From Oceanobacillus rekensis (lineage in GTDB: Bacteria > Bacillota > Bacilli > Bacillales > Amphibacillaceae): a DNA stretch of 64,000 bases. Of this stretch, positions 1 to 7,833 are shown one piece after another (position 1 is the stretch's first letter; the number at the start of each line of letters is the position of its first letter). Location: contig NZ_MTBQ01000004.1 in NCBI RefSeq assembly GCF_002153375.1, positions 1 through 64,000 of the forward strand, read 5' to 3'. The position numbers and the translations under genes were made by a program. The notes beneath the pieces are model-generated. The model was given only the letters and a program-made list of their open reading frames with translations, made no database searches and was not told the origin of the DNA.

Positions 1-136
1 AAGTGTTTGAATAGAATCAACATCAGTTAATTCCATTTGTGTTCTTAGCTTGTTGCATACTCAATAAGTGAAACTTAATGAGTTGTTTGAAAAGAAAAAC
101 ATGTTTTCTTTTCTTGACATACTGGTTGTTTTGTTC

Positions 137-213
137 AGTTTTCAAAGAGCAAATTGTTGACGCTTTTTTAGCGGCAAGAATTATATTGTATCAAACATTA
201 TTGATTAAGTCAA
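137..213 (-). promoter_or_regulatory. rRNA operon promoter and boxA leader (leftward)
   Basis: On the minus strand a near-consensus sigma-A promoter is present: -35 TTGACT (208-213), 17-bp spacer, -10 TACAAT (185-190). About 35 bases downstream comes TGCTCTTTGAAAACT (137-151), the boxA-type antitermination signal that precedes 16S rRNA genes in Bacillales. A-rich sequence upstream of the -35 could be an UP element. The 16S gene itself would start left of the window, so positions 1-136 are leader. No protein gene is supported in 1-400. Confidence 0.75.
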
Positions 214-420
214 CAACTTTTTTGTTGCTTTTTCTTAACCGTTGTCGTCAAAAGGCGACAAGAAATATCTTACCACACTATCAAACTAAAAGTCAACCAT
301 CTTTTTTGATTTCCTCTAGCTCTTGTGGCGGATATTTAATATAACATGGATAGATAACTAGATGCAATACTATTTTATATCCAATAATATCCATTTCTTA
401 TATTGTTTTATATCTATTTA

Positions 421-918
421 ATGAAGGAACAAGAATTATTTAGCAGACTTAATGACGTACTGAAGGTTAATTGGGTATTCTACCTTCATCAACACTTAGA
501 ATGGTTGCATTTGTATAGCCTAATAATGGGGTATATGCCGACAACCACCCTCTACTATTAAATCATGCACCATTCTCACTTAATGTACCGGAGATCCTTT
601 AATTTAGGGCGCTATTATTACTGATGCCATTCATGAAAATAAAATAATGACTGTATCAGCTGAATTACTAGTAGTTAGTCTCGTTTCCCATGCGATACCG
701 ATAAAAGATGACATGGGGAATGTTATTGGTAGAGTTGATGTTGGATTAAATGTCGATAAAGCAAATAAACTCTCGGAAGTGGCTGGCTGCTATCAAATGT
801 GATAAATGATGTAACAATAACGTTCAAGAAATGGCACGGTAAATTACTGAATTACGGCAACAATAGAAGAAGTAAATGGAAATGTTCAAAGTTTAGCGGG
901 ATTAGCAAAATAAATAGT
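421..918 (+). pseudogene. Decayed methyl-accepting chemotaxis protein (Cache sensor remnant)
   Basis: Reading the three frames in turn gives pieces of one protein. Around 496-595 the translation resembles the first half of a Cache sensor (NGVYADNHPLLLNH, then SLNVPEIL). From 608 to 802 it continues in another frame with PIKDDMGNVIGRVDVGLN, typical of the C-terminal part of Cache domains. Near 855-910 ATIEEVNGNVQSLAGLAK resembles the signalling helix of chemotaxis receptors. In-frame stops and at least two frame changes separate the pieces and most of the signalling domain is gone. The family assignment is by eye. No intact start or ribosome binding site is needed or seen. Confidence 0.55.
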
Positions 919-1001
919 TTTGAACAAGCACATAAACTTCGAAAAACTAACTAGTCAGTATATTATTGTTGAACGGATGATGGTCTTCCTTTCCTTTCAG
1001 G

Positions 1002-1480
1002 TGATGATAAGACATTTCTCTTTTGAGTATCCTCTGAGATACGCTCACACTTTCCTCATCACATTCTGAAGTTTATCCTTCTTGCATTCATGGTGTGGAA
1101 TCACTATAAATTGTTCAACCCTTCATGATGTTTATCATTACAATGGCTTCGGCTGACTTCTCACGATAAACCTTTTTCGACCAGCTTTCTTTATAGGGGG
1201 ACTCCTCAGCTGTCCGTGAGGGACCTCCCAGGGTAAGACAACTATCTTCCCTCTTTTACTCGCCTGATTTACTCTATAGGATTACGCACATCTTTTGGAC
1301 TTTGACTTGATATGGAGCCTTATCAAGCTATAAAGCCTTGGTATCAGATTTCTGTTCGCCGAGCCAATATTTTGATACACGCTTCCTTCAGCACCTACCT
1401 CACGATTAGAGCCTTGCGCTTCTCTAGTGGTTGGTTGATGTGTACCCCCATAGTGGACTGCCACCACCAAGATAGTCGCC
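1002..1480 (-). mobile_element. Truncated group II intron remnant (5' part, reverse transcriptase lost)
   Basis: The minus strand at about 1095-1240 carries the GGGAGGTCC...GGACAGCTGAGGAGTCC block, then GAGAAGTCAGCCGAAGCCAT and GAAGGGTTGAAC, a series I recognise from the region just before the maturase gene of Bacillales group II introns. After it, translation gives KDKLQNVMRKV then AYLRGYSKEKCL in frames broken by a stop, resembling the start of the intron reverse transcriptase. The sequence then ends at about 1002, so the maturase and domains V/VI are missing. A GTGCG motif (1286-1290, minus) could be an intron 5' end, but the boundary is uncertain. The 66-codon open frame across 1282-1482 is explained as intron RNA, not protein. 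Confidence 0.5.
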
Positions 1481-1720
1481 ATGCCTAGCGTAAATATGGA
1501 AACAAATTTAACATTTACCGAGATTAGAGGATTACTTTCTTATGGATTAAATGAGACCATTCAAATCGAGAATGTTAACCTTGCCGGTAGAGGTTACATA
1601 GAAAACGGCAACGGTTGTTATTATCAAGTAGAAGAAGAAAGCAGAGTTCAAACTCAAAGTGAACTTAGGCACCATCTGGGATTGGAATCCTTTGAATCAT
1701 CTAAACGATTTTGCAGATGA
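1481..1720 (+). CDS. Small uncharacterised protein, possibly a gene fragment
   Basis: This is a 79-codon frame starting exactly where the intron remnant stops. I do not recognise the product. It is hydrophilic, with no signal peptide or membrane segment, and codon use looks coding-like over 1500-1700. There is no ribosome binding site before the ATG, so the true 5' end may have been cut off by the intron or a deletion. The C-terminus (SSKRFCR) looks random. It may be the surviving middle of a larger gene. It lies 88 bases before the tagD start and is not obviously part of that unit. Confidence 0.3.
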   Translation: MPSVNMETNLTFTEIRGLLSYGLNETIQIENVNLAGRGYIENGNGCYYQVEEESRVQTQSELRHHLGLESFESSKRFCR

Positions 1721-1808
1721 GTCTAATGGATTTAATTAAATAAAGAAGAGTTCCTGCTCCAGTTTTATGTTAAAATTATTAACAATACATTTACTGGAGG
1801 AGAATTCC

Positions 1809-2201
1809 ATTAAAACGATAATCACATATGGCACATTTGATTTAATACATGCTGGCCATATTCATTTACTCAGACGCGCAAAGGAAATGGGAGACTATTT
1901 GATTGTTGGTATTTCTACAGATGAATTTAATAAACTAAAAAATAAAGAAGCCTATCATTCCTTCGAGGACCGTAAATTAATTCTGGAAGCCATTCGTTAT
2001 GTCGACCATGTTATCCCCGAATATTCATGGAATCAGAAAATCAGTGATGTAAAAGAGTACCATGCAGATCTTTTTGTTATGGGTGATGACTGGAAGGGGC
2101 ATTTTGACTTTTTAAAGGAATATTGTAAGGTCATTTATTTACCACGGACAGAGGGGATTTCGACTACCTCAATTAAAAACCATATGAATAATAAATGGTA
2201 G
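1809..2201 (+). CDS. tagD: Glycerol-3-phosphate cytidylyltransferase TagD
   Basis: Makes CDP-glycerol from CTP and glycerol-3-phosphate for wall teichoic acid in the cytoplasm. The N-terminus shows TYGTFDLIHAGHIHLLRRA with the HxGH nucleotidyl-transfer motif, and the RTEGISTTSIK motif is near the C-terminus. Both are hallmarks of the TagD family. From the proposed start the protein is 130 residues, matching B. subtilis TagD (129). The start is unusual: the only good ribosome binding site, GGAGGAG at 1796-1802, points to an ATT codon at 1809. The upstream in-frame ATG at 1767 has no such site and would add 14 residues not typical of the family. An LCP ligase gene follows after 147 bases. Confidence 0.9.
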   Translation: MKTIITYGTFDLIHAGHIHLLRRAKEMGDYLIVGISTDEFNKLKNKEAYHSFEDRKLILEAIRYVDHVIPEYSWNQKISDVKEYHADLFVMGDDWKGHFDFLKEYCKVIYLPRTEGISTTSIKNHMNNKW

Positions 2202-2348
2202 ATTAATTCTCAATAAAATAATAAATGACTTAATCTTGTAACGTCTCTATAATACTAATCGTCTATACTATTGTTGCCCTAAAATTATATTGCATTGTTG
2301 GGGACTACTATTTATAATAAAGGATGGATCTGCTAAAGGAGAATAATT

Positions 2349-3362
2349 ATGAGACGTACTGTAATTCGAAAAAAGAGAAGGATTAGGCGTAAACGCTTAT
2401 TTCTTTTGATAATTATATTAATGTTTATTGGCCTCTTAGGTTTTGGAGGTTACACTGCTGTTCAAACTATGATGGCTGCCAGCAAATCCTATGATGATTT
2501 AGGACGAGAAAAATCTGACCTGAGAGCGGAAGCCGTTTCGATAAGTGATGACCCCGTATCTATTCTGTTAATGGGTGTTGAAGATTATTCAACGAATGGG
2601 GATAACGGAAGAACTGACACATTAATGGTTGCAACTTTCAGCCCGAATGATGAAAGATTGAAGCTATTAAGTATTCCGAGAGATACCATGGTTGAAATTG
2701 CAGGAAAAGGCACACAGGATAAAATTACACATGCACATGCTTTTGGTGGAAAAGAAATGACAATTGAAACGGTCGAGAACTTATTAGATATACCAATCGA
2801 TTACTATGCAACCGTTAATTTTAATGCTTTCAAAAATGTAATAGATATACTCGGCGGAATAACTGTTGATGTTCCATTTGATTTCCAGCAAAATAGTGAT
2901 GATCCTAAGGCTGAAAAACTACAATTCTATGAAGGTGAAATGAAACTCAATGGTAGATATGCACTTGCATATGCTAGAATGCGTTATGAAGATCCACGCG
3001 GGGATATAGGAAGAAACGAGAGACAGCAAGAAGTTATACAAGCTATGATAAACAAGGCTCTATCTGTTGGTACGGTAACCAAAATTGATGATTTAGCACA
3101 AGAAGTAGGAAATAATGTGGAAACTAATATGAAAGTTTCTGAAGGTTTATCCTTCTTCAATCAATACAAAGATTTCAGCACAAGTAAAATTGACAAACTT
3201 TCACTTGAAACGTATCCTGAAAGAATTAACGGTGTAAGTTATCAAATTATTGATGATGCGTCATTGATTGAAGTTCAATCTGAGTTAAAGGAACACCTTG
3301 AGATAGCGACTAATCAAGACAAATATTCATCTGAGTTAACTACTCCAGATAGTGATTATTAA
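2349..3362 (+). CDS. LytR-CpsA-Psr (LCP) family wall-polymer ligase
   Basis: LCP enzymes transfer undecaprenyl-linked teichoic acid or other anionic polymers to peptidoglycan on the outer membrane face. The 337-residue protein has a very basic cytoplasmic start (RKKRRIRRKR), one membrane helix at about 17-39 and an extracellular LCP domain. Conserved elements are visible: LLMGVED, GRTDTLM, LLSIPRDTMVEI (pyrophosphate-binding Arg and Asp), and YARMRYEDPRGDIGRNERQQ. The start has a clear AAAGGAG site. Pairing with tagD and the convergent tagO argues for a wall teichoic acid role (TagT/U/V type). Which paralogue it is cannot be decided from sequence alone. Confidence 0.9.
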   Translation: MRRTVIRKKRRIRRKRLFLLIIILMFIGLLGFGGYTAVQTMMAASKSYDDLGREKSDLRAEAVSISDDPVSILLMGVEDYSTNGDNGRTDTLMVATFSPNDERLKLLSIPRDTMVEIAGKGTQDKITHAHAFGGKEMTIETVENLLDIPIDYYATVNFNAFKNVIDILGGITVDVPFDFQQNSDDPKAEKLQFYEGEMKLNGRYALAYARMRYEDPRGDIGRNERQQEVIQAMINKALSVGTVTKIDDLAQEVGNNVETNMKVSEGLSFFNQYKDFSTSKIDKLSLETYPERINGVSYQIIDDASLIEVQSELKEHLEIATNQDKYSSELTTPDSDY

Positions 3363-3364
3363 TA

Positions 3365-3392
3365 AAAATCCCATCCAACCGGATGGGATTTT
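3365..3392. terminator. Bidirectional terminator between LCP gene and tagO
   Basis: A perfect stem AAAATCCCATCC/GGATGGGATTTT with a 4-base loop lies between the convergent genes. A-runs and T-runs flank both sides, so it can serve both strands. Confidence 0.9.
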
Positions 3393-4475
3393 TTAGTTAC
3401 TTCTTTTAATTTTCTTCAATTTGAATATTTTTCTCATACCATCTAGAACCGGTTGTTGACCATACATTACAATACCCGCTAATTCGGCCATGATTTGAAT
3501 GCATAAAAGTGCTATACCTAAAACTATAAAGGAAGTTAGCAATGTTCCACTATTAAATGTTATTGCTAGTGCTCCAAACAAACCACTAAATCCATATATA
3601 ATCAAAACCGAAGTTCGATGACTATATCCCATCTCTAGAAGTTTATAATGGATATGCTTCTTATCGGCTGTAGCGATTCCCTGCCTATTAATTGCTCTCC
3701 TTATGATAGCGAATACCGTATCAAATATTGGTACAGCTATTACAATAATCGGAATGATAAAACTAAATAAAGCTACATTCTTAAACAATCCTAACATTGA
3801 TATAACTGCGATAGAATATCCAAGAAATAACGCCCCTGTATCTCCCATAAAAATTTTCGCTGGATAAAAATTATGATATAGGAAACCAAGACAGCTTCCA
3901 ATCAATATGATACAGAGATATGCCACCACTATTCGATAATCCATTATTGCCATTACTAGAATACTAGATAGAGCGATTGTCGAGACTCCAGCAGCAAGCC
4001 CGTCAAGTCCATCAATAAGGTTAATCGCATTGGATGCACCGACTATCCATAGGATCGTAATAATATAACCAATTTCATCTAAATAAACTGTTCCAAAAAA
4101 AGGCATTGTTAATTTATCAATAATAAGACCTGATGATACAACTACTACAGCCGCAGCTGTTTGCCCCAACAGTTTATATATTGGTTTCAAGTCAAAAGTA
4201 TCATCTAGTAGCCCCGTCATTAACATAATACATGCACCAATAATGACTGCTGTCATTTGTGGATGTTCAGGTTGTAAGTACAAATAACCGGCAAATGCAC
4301 CTATAAAAATCGCTAATCCACCTATACTTGCTTTAATTCCATCATGGCTTTTTCTATCATCAGGTATATCTGCTGCATTTATTTTAAAAGCAAACCTTTT
4401 AATTAAAGGTGTTACAAGGAGTGTTGTTAAGGCCGAAATAATCAAGGCAGTAATTAACTCAACTGGATTGTACAT
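3393..4475 (-). CDS. tagO: Undecaprenyl-phosphate GlcNAc-1-phosphate transferase (TagO/WecA family), copy 1
   Basis: Integral membrane enzyme that starts wall teichoic acid and related glycopolymer synthesis by moving GlcNAc-1-P to undecaprenyl phosphate. The 360-residue protein has about 10-11 hydrophobic helices and the MraY/WecA signatures: DDRKSHDGIKASIGG, LLDDTFDLKP, NAINLIDGLDGLAAG, FYPAKIFMGDTGALFLG and the basic HIHYKLLEMGYSHR loop. The length is normal for the family. A second, closely similar gene lies at 45866-46942. This copy sits beside tagD, an LCP ligase and wall hydrolases. Confidence 0.9.
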   Translation of the reverse strand: MYNPVELITALIISALTTLLVTPLIKRFAFKINAADIPDDRKSHDGIKASIGGLAIFIGAFAGYLYLQPEHPQMTAVIIGACIMLMTGLLDDTFDLKPIYKLLGQTAAAVVVVSSGLIIDKLTMPFFGTVYLDEIGYIITILWIVGASNAINLIDGLDGLAAGVSTIALSSILVMAIMDYRIVVAYLCIILIGSCLGFLYHNFYPAKIFMGDTGALFLGYSIAVISMLGLFKNVALFSFIIPIIVIAVPIFDTVFAIIRRAINRQGIATADKKHIHYKLLEMGYSHRTSVLIIYGFSGLFGALAITFNSGTLLTSFIVLGIALLCIQIMAELAGIVMYGQQPVLDGMRKIFKLKKIKRSN

Positions 4476-4610
4476 GTATACACCTACTTAGATATTTTGT
4501 GTTATAGACTTTAAGATATTCTATCATAGATTTTAATATTTAACATCAAGTTTCCTTACAATCATACATCCTATTTACTAAAGTTTATAACTTTCCTGAG
4601 TTTGGTAAAC

Positions 4611-4654
4611 TAATCAAAAACACCTACTAGATTTCTAGTAGGCGTTTTTGATTA
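4611..4654 (-). terminator. Terminator after the amidase gene
   Basis: A long hairpin TAATCAAAAAC-CCTACTAG / CTAGTAGG-GTTTTTGATTA with a tetra-base loop starts 8 bases past the amidase stop. It has T-runs on both strands. Confidence 0.85.
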
Positions 4655-4662
4655 GTTTTACT

Positions 4663-7377
4663 CTACCTTGCAGTTAGGCCATAGGAATACGCAATTGCCT
4701 CCGCTGTGATTCTTGCTAGAGTAGTACGATAGCTCGCACTTTTTAACAATTGGTTGTCAGCACGATTATCGATAAATAAATATTCTATTAAGATGGAAGG
4801 CATTTCAGTATTACGCAATACACTAAAGTTTGCTGTTTTCATGCCTCTATCGGAAGCGTTCATTCTGTTGATAATATAATTGTGTACATCCTCTTGCCTG
4901 TCTTTCGTCTCTTGTGAAACACTTCCATTATATATAAACGTTTCAAAACCATTTGTACTTCCATTAAATGCGTTGTTATGGAGACTGACAAAATAATCAG
5001 CTCCCCAATTGTTCGCCATTTCAGCTCTATCAGTTAGTTCAATGAATACATCGCTTGTTCGAGAAAGTTGTACAACTACATCCAAATAATTAGACCGTAG
5101 GAAATTTGCTGTCATCATCGCAATATCTAATACAACATCTTTTTCATTCAGTCCAAAGCCTGTACCACCAGGGTCGTGTTCGCCGTGACCAGGGTCAAGG
5201 AAAATCCTAACCCCAACTTTAGCAGTAACATCTGTACGTTTAATAAATCCATATCTTCCACCTAGATTTATTTGATACCAACTATTATATTCTTTTACAA
5301 CAGGGTACTTTTTGCCTTTTTCAAGATAAGCAAAAGTGACCATATTTCCTTTTCCAGAGTTATCATATACTGGCACCTTAATTTTTGGTGTAAGATAACC
5401 TATCGAATTAGTTGTTTTTGCGAGATTGGTTATTGAGTTTCCATTAGATGGTTCAGTTTGGCTTGTACGTATATAGCCCTGGAAATCACCAAAATCAATA
5501 GCTTGCCATGCAGGAGAGCCAATTCCTCTCTTATAAACTTGACCTTCTACAAGTTCGCCAACTTTAACTAATTTCCCACTCCTATTATCATAAACTGGAG
5601 TATTTTCATCAGTTACCTTAAAGTACTTATCAGATGGAATAAACGTCCTTTTTACTTCTGAATTCCTAATATAACCAATTCTATCTGCTAATATTATATA
5701 TATCCAATCACCATTATAATCTCGAGCAATAGAGTATTCCAGTCCTTTAGCAATTTTAGCAAATGGTTTTAACGTTCCACTTGTGTTATCGTAGACCGTT
5801 ATATCTTGGTTAGAAATAACATTCCGCAATTGGTTTTTATATTTACCATTATTCTTGTTCTTAATATTCTTGCCACTTGCTGGTTCTGTTTTTTCTGATT
5901 TAACATAAGCAGTAAAGCCGTTAAAATCAATAGCATGCCAGTTAGGAGAACCTATACCTCTGGGATAGACTTCACCTTTAATAAGTTCGCCAACTTTGAC
6001 TAAATTCCCGTTTCTATTATCATAGATTGGGAGACTTTCATCAGTTACACGGAAGTATTTATCAGATTCCAAGAAATATTCTTTCTGTACATTATCACTT
6101 TTTATAAATCCAACCCTGTCTGCAAATATAATGTATATCCAAGCCCCACCATAATCATAGGCAATACTAATTTTCTGTCCGGATTTTATAGTGCCAAATG
6201 GAATGAGATTACCAGAAGAGTTATCATAAACCGTAATATCTTTTTTTGCAGTAACGTAGTTATCTTGATTGGAATAAGAATCGTTTAGATTTTTAAGACT
6301 TGAACCTGATGCTGGCTCTGTTCCCTCTTTTTTAACAAATGCTTTATAATCACCAAATTGAAGACGGTGCCAGCTAGGGGAGCTCTCGTATCTAGGATAA
6401 ATTTGTCCCTTTTTTAATTCTCCAACTTGAACTAATTTTCCGCGTCGATTGTCATAAACCGGTAAATTTTCTTTTGCTAAGAAGTATTTGTCAGAATCTG
6501 AAAATGCGATTTCCTGTACTTGGAAAATTGAAAATGTACCTATTGCGTCACTTATATTCTGTTCTTCTTCTTCTGCAACATTTGTTTCTGTTGGATCTAT
6601 ACTTTCATTTTTAGCTTTTATTTCTTTATCATTTGGTAGTATTTCAATATCATCTTGGCTCTCTACCGCTTCTTGTTCCTTTTCTTCCACTTCATCTGAC
6701 TCTGGTTCAACCTTTTCTTCTGCTTCATCTGACTCTGGTTCAACCTTTTCTTCCACTTCATCTGACTCTGGTTCAACCTTTTCTTCCACTTCATCTGACT
6801 CTGGTTCAACCTCTTCCTCGACCTCGGTTTCAGTTAAATCTTCTTTAACATTACTTTCGGCAATTGCTTTCTCAAAGTCTTCAGCATTCAGAAAGTGTGG
6901 CACGTTTCCAAGTAATATGTATTCGTATTCTTCATTATATAATTGGGTCACTTCAATTTCACCATGCAGCTGAAGTGTTTGATCACTATCCATAGAATAT
7001 CCATATAAGGCATCTTGATTAATTTCTTCCCCTATAGATTCATCACCTTTATCCAGTGCATTGTGATTAATAAAATTAGGAACTTCGCTGCTATTCCAAT
7101 TAGTAATGTTTTCGAGTTGGTTACCACTAACCTCGACATACCTGTCTTTGTATTGAATATGTACGAATTCATCTTCTATCAAACCATAGAGAATGGTACC
7201 TTCTAGAATATTAATCTCATTATCTATATTAATTGCCTCAGTCACCATAAATAATTGAAAATCCTTTTCCTCTGATTCATTAGTAAGACTGTTAATTGAA
7301 CTTGCCGCTATTAATATTGGTTGACTGCTGACTAATATTACCAATAATATTAACAGTATTCTATTTCTAAACTTCAC
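4663..7377 (-). CDS. Secreted N-acetylmuramoyl-L-alanine amidase with SH3-like wall-binding repeats
   Basis: Cleaves the MurNAc-L-Ala bond of peptidoglycan. About 904 residues from the preferred GTG start at 7377, which is 7 bases after GGAGG; a TTG at 7383 lies too close to that site. Order: signal peptide (about 1-28), an N-terminal module shared with the glucosaminidase at 11794-15072, a Glu/Ser/Pro-rich linker (about 190-280) with 11-residue repeats, six or seven SH3-like repeats of the form YDN..G.LV.VG.L..G..YPR....WH.I.F (about 300-715), and an Amidase_3 domain. Zinc and catalytic residues are visible: LDPGHGEHDPGG, LNEKDVVLDIA, FVSLHNN, SILIEYLF. It is monocistronic between terminators. 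The sharing of linker and repeats with the glucosaminidase suggests a common wall target. Confidence 0.9.
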   Translation of the reverse strand: MKFRNRILLILLVILVSSQPILIAASSINSLTNESEEKDFQLFMVTEAINIDNEINILEGTILYGLIEDEFVHIQYKDRYVEVSGNQLENITNWNSSEVPNFINHNALDKGDESIGEEINQDALYGYSMDSDQTLQLHGEIEVTQLYNEEYEYILLGNVPHFLNAEDFEKAIAESNVKEDLTETEVEEEVEPESDEVEEKVEPESDEVEEKVEPESDEAEEKVEPESDEVEEKEQEAVESQDDIEILPNDKEIKAKNESIDPTETNVAEEEEQNISDAIGTFSIFQVQEIAFSDSDKYFLAKENLPVYDNRRGKLVQVGELKKGQIYPRYESSPSWHRLQFGDYKAFVKKEGTEPASGSSLKNLNDSYSNQDNYVTAKKDITVYDNSSGNLIPFGTIKSGQKISIAYDYGGAWIYIIFADRVGFIKSDNVQKEYFLESDKYFRVTDESLPIYDNRNGNLVKVGELIKGEVYPRGIGSPNWHAIDFNGFTAYVKSEKTEPASGKNIKNKNNGKYKNQLRNVISNQDITVYDNTSGTLKPFAKIAKGLEYSIARDYNGDWIYIILADRIGYIRNSEVKRTFIPSDKYFKVTDENTPVYDNRSGKLVKVGELVEGQVYKRGIGSPAWQAIDFGDFQGYIRTSQTEPSNGNSITNLAKTTNSIGYLTPKIKVPVYDNSGKGNMVTFAYLEKGKKYPVVKEYNSWYQINLGGRYGFIKRTDVTAKVGVRIFLDPGHGEHDPGGTGFGLNEKDVVLDIAMMTANFLRSNYLDVVVQLSRTSDVFIELTDRAEMANNWGADYFVSLHNNAFNGSTNGFETFIYNGSVSQETKDRQEDVHNYIINRMNASDRGMKTANFSVLRNTEMPSILIEYLFIDNRADNQLLKSASYRTTLARITAEAIAYSYGLTAR
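6679..6811 (-). repeat. 33-bp tandem repeat encoding an acidic linker
   Basis: Four nearly identical 33-bp units encode VEPESDEVEEK-type repeats in the amidase linker. One unit carries a single GTA-to-GCA-type change (Val to Ala). Near identity at DNA level suggests recent slippage or recombination and a length that may vary between strains. Confidence 0.85.
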
Positions 7378-7490
7378 ATTCAATCCTCCCCCTTTTAATT
7401 ATAAGTATAAAGTATTTAATTCAAAGTTTCAACGACCTTTTAATAGGTAATTAGAACTAACTAAGGTGTCAATTGACCTAGAATGAGACA

Positions 7491-7524
7491 AAAAAGAACG
7501 CTCGAGTTTCCAGCGTTCTTTTTT
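7491..7524. terminator. Terminator-like hairpin inside a divergent promoter region
   Basis: Perfect stem AAAAAGAACGCT/AGCGTTCTTTTT with a 9-base loop, 107 bases upstream of the amidase and 310 bases upstream of the acyltransferase. No gene ends here. It could be an attenuator in either leader, the end of an unseen short RNA, or a leftover of a lost gene. The rest of 7384-7833 shows only an A/T-rich inverted repeat TTACCTTA/TAAGGTAA near 7671-7693. Confidence 0.65.
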
Positions 7525-7833
7525 AGAAAAGTTAATTGTTTGTAGTTCCTTTAAAGATGTCATATAGACCAATAAAAATGGTGTCCAAGCAAAATAACGA
7601 AACTACTGTCTTATTTGCTAGGTCTATTAAGAGAAAGAAATGATTCCATAAGATGTATGAGGAAAATATTACCTTAAAACATTAAGGTAAACTATTACTC
7701 TACCATGAATAGACAATATTTTTCTTATGCGTTACACTGAAAGGTGGTTTTATTTATATAAACCATTTTTTAAAAAAGACGATAATAGTAATGACCATAT
7801 AGTCATCAATTATCCTAGAACTAGGAGGGGTGT

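Noticed and set aside
78-344. 88-codon frame as a gene
   Set aside because: It runs through the rRNA promoter and boxA on the opposite strand and lacks a ribosome binding site.
1282-1482. 66-codon minus-strand frame as a protein
   Set aside because: It lies in intron-like RNA sequence and has no ribosome binding site.
6488-6973. Long Ser-rich plus-strand frame opposite the amidase linker
   Set aside because: It is the mirror of the acidic repeat, whose codons read as Ser/Thr on the other strand.
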